From contig CAKMKL010000239.1 of NCBI GenBank assembly GCA_927443375.1, forward strand, positions 1 through 55,896: a stretch of DNA of 55,896 bases. The letters are read 5' to 3'. A program made the translations under genes and the position numbers. Of this stretch, positions 36,133 to 44,937 are shown in pieces; position 1 is the stretch's first letter; every line of letters starts with the position of its first letter. Below the pieces are notes generated by a model. That model was not told where the DNA came from, ran no database searches, and worked only from the letters and a program-made list of their open reading frames with translations. This stretch comes from an uncultured Paenibacillus sp. (GTDB lineage: Bacteria > Bacillota > Bacilli > Paenibacillales > Paenibacillaceae).

Positions 36133-38121
36133 TTATTGTGCCATAGCTCCGGCTGCCGCATCCTCACCGCCGAGACGCCCGGAGGTGAAGGAGTAGCCGA
36201 TGCCGACACCGTTGCCGACGTAAGTATCATTAAACAATACGCCTTCCGATTCCAGACCGACAGCGTACAAGCCCTTGATTGGCACCCGCTTGTCGTTCAG
36301 CACCTGGAACTTGGTGTTGACGAGTAACCCGCCGACCGAACCGAGATTGTTAATCTCAGCGATTACCGCGTAATAAGGCCCGCTTTCCCCCATCGGAAGC
36401 AGATATTCCTTGGCTTTGCCGAACTCGGTATCCACACCAGTCTTAGCCGCTTCCTGATATTTCGTGAAGGCATCGGTAAATACAGCCGCATCCATGCCGG
36501 CATTTTGGGCCAGTTCTTCAATGGTATTGCCTTTATATCCGTCCCCGTTAGCAACCATGGACTCAAATACTTTGTCGGCATCCTTCCAAGGGTTATCCAG
36601 CGTGAACTTATCAGCAAATGCTGCATAGAATTCCGGCGGCATTCCCGGCAGGGCAGGTGCCTTTACCCCGTTCATTCCTTTCGCCTTAAGCGCATCGATT
36701 TGCGATTGGGAGACGATAACCAGATGATAAGCTCCGTTAAAAGCACTGGTATTGGCCGCTGCTACTGCTGTAAGTGTCGCCGCTTCATCTCTGAATCTCG
36801 CCCCGGAAGGACCGACGTTCATGAAGTTAGGCAGGTAGGTGGTCATCAGCGGATAGCTGGCCTCAAACGGCTCATACTGGGCTTTCAATTTCTCTGTAGA
36901 TCTGGCCAGGGTCTGGTGCAGCATCTGTCCGCCGAAATTATCAGGAACCTTCGCGCCGGCATCCCATGACATCTTCAGGCCTTCGCCGATATTCTGGCCG
37001 AGTCCGCCGTTTACCCCTTCAAAGCCGAAGGCTTCTTTAACCATTTCTTTGTTGGCGGCATAACCGCCGGTTGCCATCACAATGCTTTTGCCTGTAATCT
37101 CGAGGGTTGTGCCGTCCGCCTTCTCAGCCACCACTCCGGTTACTTCTCCGTTTGCGCCTGTAATCAGCTTCTTGGCGGTGGTTTCAGTAATGACCTGTCC
37201 TCCGCCTTTTTCCACCGATTCAACGAGCATGGCCCGCAGCAGTCCTTGACGCGTATCGTAAGCCGGCAGCATATGCAGCTGTTCTCCGGCGAAATTAATG
37301 AAGGTCGTTGGATAGCCCTTCTTGGCCAGCCAGTCATAGGTATCTCCGGATTTCGTAACATACTGGCGGATGGCCGCCGCATCTACCCGCCAGTGGTTAT
37401 TGGCGATCCAGTCGGAGATTTCCTTCTCGACACTAATTTTAAGCCCGCTGCTGATTGCAGCTGAAGAATTGTAGAACTTGCCTGCCCAGGACAGATTGCT
37501 TGCGCCGCCGATGGTAGCGGTTTTCTCAATAATGATCACCTTCGCGCCTTTATCCGCAGCCGATACAGCCGCCGACACGCCGGATGCTCCTGCTCCCACG
37601 ACGACAACATCGGCCGAGAGCTGCTCTGTTTTACCTTCGCCTGCTTTGGCCACTTCACGTGATTTGAACGCCTCTACGTTGCTGCCAGCCTGTTTTAGGG
37701 CATCTTCTACCGCAGCCAGAATGGCATTGCTGGACTCGGAAGCACCGCTGACCGCATCGACCGCAAGCGTCTGGCCGGCAATAATCTCATCCTTAACTTT
37801 ATTGATGGCCTCCACACCGATGCCTGCCGTTTCAGTCTGGCTGATCACCTTGATATCCGTAATGGTCTGTGCGGCATCCAGTGTAACCTCTACCTGGATT
37901 TTTCCATCTTTACCATCGGCCTCTGCCTTGTAGGTTCCCGCTTTAAAAGAAGCCGGTATCTCGCTGCTGTCCGCCGCCCCCTGCGTGGCCTCAGGCGACG
38001 CCGACGGCTGCTTTGAAGCCGCCGGTTCAGCGGAATTGCCGCTGCAGCCGCTGATGACTGCCAGGATCATAACGAGACATAGCGACAAAATGAACATTCT
38101 AGAAATGATTTGCTTGTGCAC
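36133..38121 (-). CDS. Extracellular flavoprotein lipoprotein, FMN-binding plus fumarate-reductase-like FAD domain
   Basis: A 662-residue lipoprotein (lipobox ISGC). After a Ser/Ala linker comes an FMN-bind domain with DAVSGASES, where the Ser/Thr after the SGA motif normally takes covalent FMN from ApbE. Then a large FAD-binding fold: VVVVGAGASGVSAAVSAADKGAKV, GGASNLSWAG and the terminal YVGNGVGIGYSFTSGRLGG. This matches flavin-based extracellular fumarate/urocanate-type reductases. It acts outside the membrane. GTG 38121 is preferred because the upstream GGGGGG works as ribosome binding site. It is driven by a MerR-type promoter at 38188-38218. Confidence 0.9.
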   Translation of the reverse strand: MHKQIISRMFILSLCLVMILAVISGCSGNSAEPAASKQPSASPEATQGAADSSEIPASFKAGTYKAEADGKDGKIQVEVTLDAAQTITDIKVISQTETAGIGVEAINKVKDEIIAGQTLAVDAVSGASESSNAILAAVEDALKQAGSNVEAFKSREVAKAGEGKTEQLSADVVVVGAGASGVSAAVSAADKGAKVIIIEKTATIGGASNLSWAGKFYNSSAAISSGLKISVEKEISDWIANNHWRVDAAAIRQYVTKSGDTYDWLAKKGYPTTFINFAGEQLHMLPAYDTRQGLLRAMLVESVEKGGGQVITETTAKKLITGANGEVTGVVAEKADGTTLEITGKSIVMATGGYAANKEMVKEAFGFEGVNGGLGQNIGEGLKMSWDAGAKVPDNFGGQMLHQTLARSTEKLKAQYEPFEASYPLMTTYLPNFMNVGPSGARFRDEAATLTAVAAANTSAFNGAYHLVIVSQSQIDALKAKGMNGVKAPALPGMPPEFYAAFADKFTLDNPWKDADKVFESMVANGDGYKGNTIEELAQNAGMDAAVFTDAFTKYQEAAKTGVDTEFGKAKEYLLPMGESGPYYAVIAEINNLGSVGGLLVNTKFQVLNDKRVPIKGLYAVGLESEGVLFNDTYVGNGVGIGYSFTSGRLGGEDAAAGAMAQ

Positions 38122-38187
38122 TTCTATTCCCCCCATATGGTTTATGGCTGACCGTTTTCTCTGCTATAGGCCGCCTGTATGCCACCG

Positions 38188-38218
38188 AGTGTAAACCTTG
38201 GTGCAGCACCAAGGTCAA
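38188..38218 (-). promoter_or_regulatory. MerR-type promoter with 19-bp spacer and palindromic operator
   Basis: On the minus strand TTGACC (-35, at 38213-38218) and TACACT (-10, at 38188-38193) are separated by exactly 19 bp. The spacer holds the palindrome ACCTTGGTGC-A-GCACCAAGGT (38195-38215). Overlong spacers filled by a palindrome are the hallmark of MerR-activated promoters, and a MerR gene ends 58 bp upstream. Confidence 0.85.
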
Positions 38219-38275
38219 TGAAATAGTTGTGAATTTTTTCTCAAACTTCTCTTAGAGAATACAGTCGGGGTTTAT

Positions 38276-39082
38276 TTAGACAGGAATGTTGATCTCCAGA
38301 TAAGATTTGTTCTCCCCTTTAACTCGTTCCGTGAACAGAATCTTGCCGTATATATCGCCGGTGACCGTATAACGGTGTTCCTCGGCGTAATCGAGCATAA
38401 ACTGGAAGGCCTTCTGTTCGATATATTCTTCATCAGAAGCAACGATAACCGCGGAGATGCATGTGCCGGGCGGAAGATACTCCACGCTGTCGTTCAGGCA
38501 TACCCCAAGCTGCTCCTGATCCTCTTCAAGCAGCGCCAGGCCCCAGCTGTAATCAAACTCCCCGTCACTGCTGAATCCGGCCGTGTTCCGGGTGCGGAAG
38601 GAATAGAAGGTGAACGGCAGCAGCTCCATCCAGGCTTGTACCGTTCTTTTGAGACAATCCTTCTGCAGCAGATGATTTTTGTCCGTCTGCCGAATCCGGT
38701 ACATACCCGGCATCTGCTTAATCCGGCACTTGTAGAAGGATTCGCCGATGGCCTTAAGCTCCTTATGGATGTCATTGATTTTGTCCAGCAGCATCGTGCT
38801 CCGCCGGATCTCTGCTTCTAATTGCAGCCGTGCGGCGGCAATAGATTCCACTACCCGCTCCGCCGGCGCTTCGTTAATCAGCTCCGCCACATCCTGCAGC
38901 GGAATCTGCATACTGCGGTACCAGCGGCTCGACAGCAGATTCCGGGCATCCAAATCATCGAAGTAACGATAATTGTTATGATGATCCTTCACCGGCCTGA
39001 CAATATCATGTTTCTCATACAGCCGCAGCGTATCCGCTGTAATTCCAAGAATCGATGCGAACTCCCCGATAGAATATTTCAT
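38276..39082 (-). CDS. MerR-family regulator with GyrI-like effector domain
   Basis: A 268-residue regulator. The MerR HTH (YSIGEFASILGITADTLRLYEKHDIV) is followed by a central coiled coil (about 75-115) and a C-terminal GyrI-like drug-binding domain (CISAVIVASDEEYIEQKAF). BmrR-type proteins of this build are activated by lipophilic or aromatic ligands. Its likely target is the FMN/FAD lipoprotein just downstream, through the promoter at 38188-38218. Confidence 0.9.
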   Translation of the reverse strand: MKYSIGEFASILGITADTLRLYEKHDIVRPVKDHHNNYRYFDDLDARNLLSSRWYRSMQIPLQDVAELINEAPAERVVESIAAARLQLEAEIRRSTMLLDKINDIHKELKAIGESFYKCRIKQMPGMYRIRQTDKNHLLQKDCLKRTVQAWMELLPFTFYSFRTRNTAGFSSDGEFDYSWGLALLEEDQEQLGVCLNDSVEYLPPGTCISAVIVASDEEYIEQKAFQFMLDYAEEHRYTVTGDIYGKILFTERVKGENKSYLEINIPV

Positions 39083-39287
39083 ATAAAAGCCCCCCAGCTC
39101 TAGCGAAACTCATTATTTCATACACTTAATGATACGGGGTTCCAGCCGGGGCTTTTGTGGTCTTTGTCACACGGCAGTTACTCTGCACCTGTAGAGCGAA
39201 GCCTTGTACTTTTCCAGTCGCTTGCAGGTGCAGCTCTCGTATATACTAAAATATATCAATGAACGCTATGCGCGGAGGTGACTCCCT

Positions 39288-40382
39288 ATGAATCTAACTG
39301 AAAAAGTGCAAAGCCTCCCCTTAACGCCGGGTGTCTATCTGATGAAGGACAGCCTCGGCCACATCATTTATGTCGGCAAGGCGAAGCAGCTGCGGAAACG
39401 GGTACAGTCCTATTTTTACAATAACAAGGGCCACTCCCCGAAGGTGGTTCAGCTCGTCCGCAATATCAGGGACCTTGAGTACAGGCTGACCGATACGGAA
39501 TTTGAAGCCTTCATGCTGGAATGCCAACTCATCAAAGAAATCAAACCAATGTACAATAAAAAAATGAAAAATCCGCTGGCCTACAGCTACATCTCCATCC
39601 GCGCGGATAAGACCGGGCGCCGCCAGATTGAAGTGGGCTATGATCCCGGCCCTCCCGGACAATATCTGCATTTCGGGCCCTATACGAGCAGGAGTACCGT
39701 CGAGCGGGCAGTCCAGGGGATCAAGGAAAGCCAGCGGATTCTCTGCAGCAGCCCGCACACCGGGTATTCGCTCTGCCTCAACCACTCGCTTGGCCTCTGT
39801 ATCGGAATGTGCGGCGGCGGGGAAGCACTGGATACCTATAATACAATTATGGACCGGATGATCGCTCTTCTGGACGGAAGTGACAGGGGGATACTTAACG
39901 ACCTGGAACAGCGAATGGGCGAGGCGGCGGAGCGGTTTGATTTCGAGGCGGCCGCCAAATACCGCGATTATACAGGAGCAGTCCAGGCCCTGCTCCAGAA
40001 GGAGCAGGTCTCCCGGTTCACCGGAGAGAACAAAAACATTGCGTTACTGGAGCCGGTGGACGAGCATACCCTTAAGCTGATCCTGATCAAAGGCGCAAGG
40101 ATTCTCTTCCGAACCAAGCTGGATATAAGCCAGCCGGATATGGAACAGCTGCACCGCACGGTGCTGGCGGTGGTCACCGGGCATTTCGCTGCTGCAGCCT
40201 CTGAGCTGGCCGGAGAGATCAGCCGCCATACCATTGATGAAGCCCAGATCATCTTCAGCTACCTGAAGAGCAGCTCCGGCAGCTATCTGATTGTTCCGCA
40301 GGAATGGCTTGGCGGGAAGCCGGAGCCCTTACTGGAGGAAGCTGTTCACAGGCTTCTGGAAGATGCTATGTCTACTCTTTAA
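39288..40382 (+). CDS. Short UvrC-like (Cho-like) GIY-YIG endonuclease
   Basis: A 364-residue protein with a complete UvrC N-terminal GIY-YIG domain (TPGVYLMKD, IIYVGKAKQLRKRVQSYF, EFEAFMLECQLIKEIKPMYN) and the Cys cluster near SLCLNHSLGLCIGMC, followed by a UVR-like helix (EAAERFDFEAAAKYRDYTGAVQAL). The RNase-H-like and HhH parts of UvrC are absent, as in Cho-type nucleases that make a 3' incision in bulky-lesion repair. ATG after GCGGAGGTGA. It ends convergently with, and overlaps by 11 nt, the zinc-ribbon gene. Confidence 0.9.
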   Translation: MNLTEKVQSLPLTPGVYLMKDSLGHIIYVGKAKQLRKRVQSYFYNNKGHSPKVVQLVRNIRDLEYRLTDTEFEAFMLECQLIKEIKPMYNKKMKNPLAYSYISIRADKTGRRQIEVGYDPGPPGQYLHFGPYTSRSTVERAVQGIKESQRILCSSPHTGYSLCLNHSLGLCIGMCGGGEALDTYNTIMDRMIALLDGSDRGILNDLEQRMGEAAERFDFEAAAKYRDYTGAVQALLQKEQVSRFTGENKNIALLEPVDEHTLKLILIKGARILFRTKLDISQPDMEQLHRTVLAVVTGHFAAAASELAGEISRHTIDEAQIIFSYLKSSSGSYLIVPQEWLGGKPEPLLEEAVHRLLEDAMSTL

Positions 40383-40569
40383 AGATGGACGGCTCCTTAA
40401 CGTACCACTCCGTCAAGCCACAGGTTGAACAGACGTAGGGGGCAAGCTCACTGGTTTTTTTGACTGCAAATACTCTGTCCTGCTTTTTGATAGCAGAAAA
40501 TTGTCCAACCGTATTTGTCGCTGTGCATTCTATCAGCTTGACACCGCAATTCCGGCACATATGTAGCAT
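40372..40569 (-). CDS. Small zinc-ribbon protein at the end of the peptide-type operon
   Basis: A 65-residue protein with two CxxC pairs (CRNCG and CSTCG) forming a probable zinc ribbon. ATG 40569 is chosen because AAGGAG sits about 9 nt upstream; it begins 1 nt after the S41 stop, so translation is coupled. Its function is unknown: possibly a nucleic-acid or peptide-binding accessory. It overlaps the convergent UvrC-like gene by 11 nt. Confidence 0.75.
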   Translation of the reverse strand: MLHMCRNCGVKLIECTATNTVGQFSAIKKQDRVFAVKKTSELAPYVCSTCGLTEWYVKEPSIFKE

Positions 40570-40570
40570 A

Positions 40571-41227
40571 TCAATCATCTCCTTCTATAATTTTCAAGAT
40601 CTGACTCATATATCCGTCTCTTGCTACAGGAATGATTGTGCTCTGATAATGGTGTACATCATCGTTATCCACATACCATCTTGCATCCGTTATTGAGAAT
40701 TGATAGTGATATTTGATATTAGTAATGGAATGCAGGGTCACCGTTTTTTTGACCGTTTCCTCTCCGATCAGATATACATTTTGCAGTTTTTGGACCAGCA
40801 TCAACGTCAATATTTCACTACAGCTTGCTGTATGATGATTTACAAGTATAAATATTTTTTTAAAGCTATAGTCCTCACTATTAATTTTCCGGTGGATTAC
40901 TTGCTTTTCCTTATAATTCAAGAGCAGCATGTCGCATCTGGGAAGCAGATGTCTGGCGATTCTCAGACAAGCATCCAATTGGCCGCCGCTGTTATTTCTG
41001 AGGTCTAGAATCAAATAATAATTAAACTGAGTATAAGCCGAATCTGTTGTACTGCTTACAAACTCCTGAAAATCCAGATGAGAGACCTTACGTTTGTTCA
41101 GCAGAGTATACTTTTTCTCTTTATAAGCATCCTCCATTGCCAAGTTTAATTCTTTTTCCTCATACACCTCGACAAGCATTTTGACTAGCCGTTTGGGAAT
41201 ATAGCGATGTGGTCGGAGTGTGATCAT
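40571..41227 (-). CDS. S41-family (C-terminal processing type) peptidase
   Basis: A 218-residue protein with S41 motifs: YYLILDLRNNSGGQLDACL, NHHTASCSEIL (Ser135 likely catalytic) and GEETVKKTVTL (Lys161). It has no PDZ domain and no signal peptide, shorter than most S41 enzymes. The stop of the preceding permease overlaps its ribosome binding site, so it belongs to the same operon. Inferred role: processing, or degradation, of the peptide handled by the radical-SAM/ABC genes. Confidence 0.82.
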   Translation of the reverse strand: MITLRPHRYIPKRLVKMLVEVYEEKELNLAMEDAYKEKKYTLLNKRKVSHLDFQEFVSSTTDSAYTQFNYYLILDLRNNSGGQLDACLRIARHLLPRCDMLLLNYKEKQVIHRKINSEDYSFKKIFILVNHHTASCSEILTLMLVQKLQNVYLIGEETVKKTVTLHSITNIKYHYQFSITDARWYVDNDDVHHYQSTIIPVARDGYMSQILKIIEGDD

Positions 41228-41230
41228 TCC

Positions 41231-41920
41231 TCATTCCTCTATTGTGTTACTTTCCTCGAATGTCCTAAGCAGCTTCTGTGTGTTGATAATTAAATTCTCT
41301 TTGTTCGGATTATTAACGATCCAATAAGAAAACCCTAAAACGCATAGGGCCAGGGCAAACGACAGGCCTGTGAGCTGCAGAGAAACATCGACCCCTTTTC
41401 CGTAATAAAACAAAAATAAAAAAGGATTGGCGTAAATCAATAAGCCTGCCACAGATGCCAAAACCTGCTTGAATTTGGAGTAATCCGAATAATGAATTGT
41501 AGAAAACCCAATGATTGAGGCACCAATTACTATATTGAGGGCATTTTGCAGCATTGCCTGATCGGTTATATTGAAGTCTATACCGAATAGGAAGGGTCCG
41601 CTAAGAACAGCCAGCCACAAGATAATGTTTGAGTATATAAAACCAACTACTGCAGTGTATAAAATATTTACCAGCCATATCTTTTTTATTGATGTATTAG
41701 TCGCCAGTATGACTTCAGTGGATACAAGTTCTTCAATGGAGAAAAATACGAATGTCTGCAGGAGAATTACGCTCAGGGAATAAAAGGCGATTATATTTTC
41801 TGTTTTTATATTCAACGTTAACAATAAGAAAAGGTAAGCCGCCGGCAGGATAAAGAATACGAGCATTCTGATTTTGCTTCTTTGGAATTCGTTATATTTC
41901 TTCCACATTAACGCTCTCAT
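41231..41920 (-). CDS. ABC-2-type permease, second subunit
   Basis: A 229-residue membrane protein with about six helices (ILPAAYLFLLLTLNI, FYSLSVILLQTFVFFSI, VGFIYSNIILWLAVLS, GASIIGFSTIHY, LLIYANPFLFLFYY, FALALCVLGFSYW). The first residues are charged and cytosolic. It directly follows the first permease (1 nt apart) and would pair with it and the ATPase to export a peptide or give self-protection. No sequence family is confidently named. Confidence 0.82.
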   Translation of the reverse strand: MRALMWKKYNEFQRSKIRMLVFFILPAAYLFLLLTLNIKTENIIAFYSLSVILLQTFVFFSIEELVSTEVILATNTSIKKIWLVNILYTAVVGFIYSNIILWLAVLSGPFLFGIDFNITDQAMLQNALNIVIGASIIGFSTIHYSDYSKFKQVLASVAGLLIYANPFLFLFYYGKGVDVSLQLTGLSFALALCVLGFSYWIVNNPNKENLIINTQKLLRTFEESNTIEE

Positions 41921-41921
41921 A

Positions 41922-42527
41922 TTACAGGCTCCTTCTCACGATTCTTTCTTTCCTTATATCTCTTCTAAGAACAAAGTTCATTACGATTATCAATAGAAAA
42001 CTTACGAGCACTGCAATTACCAACTCTTTTTTATCCAGGTTTACGATCAGGTAGTAAACAAGATAATCAAGCAATAACACCGTAAATTTATATTTTTTGC
42101 CAAGCCGCCATATCAGTTTATATAACAACAGGTGATATGCAAAAACCCAGGCCAATAAGCAGGCAATCTCTAAGAAGTTCATGTTAAAGGATATGTCCGC
42201 CACATGAAGCATAATAATATTGATGCCTGAAACTACAATACACTTACACATTAAATATATCGTTTTGCCAAGCCAGACATTTTCCACATTTACAGGCAAT
42301 GCCAGTAAGGACTCTATGCTCTGATTCATATCCGAAATGATCATTTCCATCTGAAAAACAAAATAAATGGCCAGCAGCAAATAAACATCAACATTTTGAA
42401 AAGAACTTTTATACCTGATTAAAGCGTAGTTTCCAAGAAAAATAAACAATAAAGACAGCAGATTTGATCTCGTCCTTAATTTATCCTTTTTAATTTCCCG
42501 CCAAAATATAGTTTTATAAATGCTCAT
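41922..42527 (-). CDS. ABC-2-type permease, first subunit
   Basis: About 201 residues with some six hydrophobic helices (LLSLLFIFLGNYALI, VYLLLAIYFVFQMEMI, VSGINIIMLHV, ACLLAWVFAYHLLLY and others). ATG 42527 follows GGAGG by 3 nt, which is short; TTG 42542 is the alternative. It begins just after the ATPase stop and continues the operon. AT-rich like its neighbours. Confidence 0.8.
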   Translation of the reverse strand: MSIYKTIFWREIKKDKLRTRSNLLSLLFIFLGNYALIRYKSSFQNVDVYLLLAIYFVFQMEMIISDMNQSIESLLALPVNVENVWLGKTIYLMCKCIVVSGINIIMLHVADISFNMNFLEIACLLAWVFAYHLLLYKLIWRLGKKYKFTVLLLDYLVYYLIVNLDKKELVIAVLVSFLLIIVMNFVLRRDIRKERIVRRSL

Positions 42528-42542
42528 AGGCCTCCATACCAA

Positions 42543-43457
42543 TTACTCATTTATAATTTTATTGTACAAATGCTTCAAATCATTGTTCACTTTCTTCATC
42601 TCCAGAATCTCCACATTATCGCTTACAATCCACCTGGACAAATGATTTGTCTCGTCCTTTAATTGAACGAACACTCCCTCCTCGATTATTTTGCAGGATA
42701 GCACAAAGGGCTGGTCCTTTAGTTTGTTTATCAGCTGATTATTGTCTTCCGACTTTAGAACATACGTATTGTCTGAATAAGCTTTCTCCAGTTCGCTGTA
42801 TGTATTCATATGAAGAATGCTGCCCTTTTTGAGAAATGCCACATGTGTGCATACCTCCTGCAATTCGTTAAGGTCATGGGAATTGAAAATAATAGTACAG
42901 CCCTTACCTGTAAGCTCTTGGATAAACTCCTTAAGGAGCATTCGGCCTTCTACATCTAGTCCTCTGCTGGGTTCGTCTAAAATTAATAACTCCGGTTCAT
43001 TGATGAGTGCCCGGGCAATAGCCAGTCTTTGTTTCATTCCCCTGGAAAAAAAGGTGATTCTGTCTGATCTTTTATCATACAAGTCAACCTTTTTCAGCAG
43101 CCGTCCTATTCTTTCCGATCTTTCCGGATATTTGGTTGAAGGGTAATAAATACGATCAAAAAATTCGAGGTTATCCCAACAATTCAAGTCTTTAAAAAGG
43201 CCGATATTGTCCAATAGGAAGCCGATTTTATTTCTAACTGAAGTATATTCCTTAGAAGATACATCCACATTATTTACCAGAATTTCACCTTCGGTGGTAT
43301 TGTACAGATTCAAAATCATTCTGATAATTGTTGTTTTCCCGGCACCATTTGGCCCCACAATAGAAAAGACAGAGCCCTTGGTGATGTGAAGATTAATGTT
43401 GTTGATAATCTCTTGTTCACCTATCCTTTTGGTAACATCTATTAATTTGACTTCCAT
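42543..43457 (-). CDS. ABC transporter ATPase of a peptide-type exporter
   Basis: A 304-residue ATPase: Walker A GPNGAGKTT (about 35-43), Q-loop region GFLLDNIGLFKD, signature FSRGMKQR (a variant of LSGGQ), Walker B LLILDEPSRGLD and switch His in FNSHDLNE. C-terminal 80 residues are a variable domain. The type matches ABC-2 exporters for bacteriocins or immunity. ATG after TTGGAGG, and the surviving 3' end of the radical-SAM gene overlaps its start by 16 nt. Confidence 0.92.
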   Translation of the reverse strand: MEVKLIDVTKRIGEQEIINNINLHITKGSVFSIVGPNGAGKTTIIRMILNLYNTTEGEILVNNVDVSSKEYTSVRNKIGFLLDNIGLFKDLNCWDNLEFFDRIYYPSTKYPERSERIGRLLKKVDLYDKRSDRITFFSRGMKQRLAIARALINEPELLILDEPSRGLDVEGRMLLKEFIQELTGKGCTIIFNSHDLNELQEVCTHVAFLKKGSILHMNTYSELEKAYSDNTYVLKSEDNNQLINKLKDQPFVLSCKIIEEGVFVQLKDETNHLSRWIVSDNVEILEMKKVNNDLKHLYNKIINE

Positions 43458-43525
43458 CGTCCAGCCTCCAAGTTATACTCACAGCTTTTTTCGATATTGA
43501 CCTTATTACATGCATTGCAGGCGTA
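43442..43525 (-). pseudogene. Detached C-terminus of the radical-SAM/SPASM gene
   Basis: Immediately beyond the IS605-type right end, one frame reads YACNACNKVNIEKSCEY and then NLEAGRWKSN-stop. The CxxC and later Cys fit the end of a SPASM domain, and this frame runs 16 nt into the ABC ATPase gene, as expected for coupled operon genes. I read it as the piece of the radical-SAM gene cut off by the insertion. Confidence 0.68.
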
Positions 43526-43526
43526 T

Positions 43527-43680
43527 GTGAACTACCCCCACCTATAGAGGTGTGAGCTTCTTGGGAACAGCCCAGACTTGCTCTGAATGACTTACATCCG
43601 AAGCAGCGGTTAGGCTTATACGCCAAGCGATCCCCGTAGTCCCTGCGGTTCAATCAAACGTTATAACCGTACAGTTCCGT
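43527..43680 (-). ncRNA. Candidate omega RNA of the IS605-type element
   Basis: TnpB nucleases use an RNA from the 3' end of tnpB to the element right end plus flanking guide bases. Here that would be the tnpB tail and the right-end region, ending with the right-end hairpin; the guide would be the first 16-20 nt of flank, beginning within the radical-SAM C-terminal fragment at about 43525 and going down. This is prediction by family analogy only. Confidence 0.35.
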
Positions 43681-44800
43681 GGAGCTGACGTAGCCCTTCC
43701 GCCCGGATGTTTATACTTGCGTTCACGTCCCGGTCATGCGTTGTTCCGCAGCTTGGGCAGCTCCATTCCCGGATATGTAGTCCTTTCTTTCCATCCCGAT
43801 GTCCACAGGACGGACAAATCTGACTGGAGGGGAACCAGCGTCCAACCTGGATCACTTGTTTCCCATACCACTCTGCTTTGTAGGTCAGTTTGGACAGAAA
43901 AGTAGACCACGAGACATCATGAAGCGTACGAGCAAGCCTGTGATTTCGAACAAGCCCTTTGACATTCAGGGTCTCCACACAGATCACGTCGTGGTTGTTG
44001 ACGAGATACGTACTGAGTTTGTTCTGAAAGTCGTTTCGCTGATTGGATATTTTTTGATGCAACTTAGCCACAAGAATGCGTTGCTTCTGGTAATTGCGGC
44101 TGTCTGCGAGTAAGCGTCCCTCTTTCTTTGCCTGCCCAGCTCGGCGCGATAGCTTGCGCTGGGCCTTTGCCAATGGGTCTGAGGTTTTCGCCAGATGGTT
44201 CAGATTTTGGACTTTCTTTCCGTCTGAGAAAGCAGCAAAAGAAGTTACGCCGAGGTCCATCCCGATGACGGAACCGGTTTTTTTCTTAGCTTCCACTTCG
44301 GTTTCGCACAGAATCGAGACAAAATACTTCCCAGTCGCGGTACGCGAGATCGTAGCCGTTTTAATGAGACCCTGAAGCTGACGATGCAGCTTGATCCGCA
44401 CTGGTTCCATTTTGGGCAGTTTCAAATAACGTCCAGCCACAATGGCGATCGTCCCATTCTGATTGTTCGTCGTGTAGGATTGAACAGGGTTTTTACGCGA
44501 TTTCCATTTTGGAAAACCGGAGGAGGGCTTACTGAAAAAGTTGTTATAGGCTGCGTTCAGATGAAGCTGGGCATTGCATAGCGCCAAGCTGTCGACTTCT
44601 TTAAGAAAGGGAAACTCATTTTTGTATTGGGCAGGTGTGGGAAACTTGATTTTTTCGCCGGTTCCCCGGTTCTTTTTGTAGGATTCGATGCGGTCATTCA
44701 GCATGAGGTTGTAGACTTTGCGTACACAGCCGAAGCTCTTGGCAAAGAATTCGGCCTGCTGATCGCTCGGATACAAGCGATACTTGAAGGCTTTGAGCAC
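43661..44800 (-). CDS. tnpB: TnpB RNA-guided nuclease, IS605 family
   Basis: A 379-residue TnpB with the RuvC triad: D182 in GMDLGV, E276 in CVETLNV and D358 in HDRDVNAS, and the zinc knuckle CPSCG...CPSCG (C329, C332, C348, C351). The N-terminal helix (MLKAFKYRLYPSDQQAEFFAKSFG) is typical. It is known that TnpB cuts DNA at the empty donor site using an RNA from the element end. No tnpA is present nearby. The gene looks intact. Confidence 0.95.
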   Translation of the reverse strand: MLKAFKYRLYPSDQQAEFFAKSFGCVRKVYNLMLNDRIESYKKNRGTGEKIKFPTPAQYKNEFPFLKEVDSLALCNAQLHLNAAYNNFFSKPSSGFPKWKSRKNPVQSYTTNNQNGTIAIVAGRYLKLPKMEPVRIKLHRQLQGLIKTATISRTATGKYFVSILCETEVEAKKKTGSVIGMDLGVTSFAAFSDGKKVQNLNHLAKTSDPLAKAQRKLSRRAGQAKKEGRLLADSRNYQKQRILVAKLHQKISNQRNDFQNKLSTYLVNNHDVICVETLNVKGLVRNHRLARTLHDVSWSTFLSKLTYKAEWYGKQVIQVGRWFPSSQICPSCGHRDGKKGLHIREWSCPSCGTTHDRDVNASINIRAEGLRQLHGTVRL

Positions 44801-44937
44801 GAAAACTCACCTCGATTTTCCACGGTTCAAAATAGGAATGTATGTTCTTGTTTTTATTTTACCAAAAATATCCTGATAAGCAAAGGTAAACCGTTGTCAT
44901 TCATCCCGCCACTTTAGAAGTGGGGGAATTCTGATAA

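Noticed and set aside
43417..43617. Minus-strand frame over the IS605-type right end
   Set aside because: It is a chance frame across the element end; the Cys-rich frame that overlaps the ABC start fits better.
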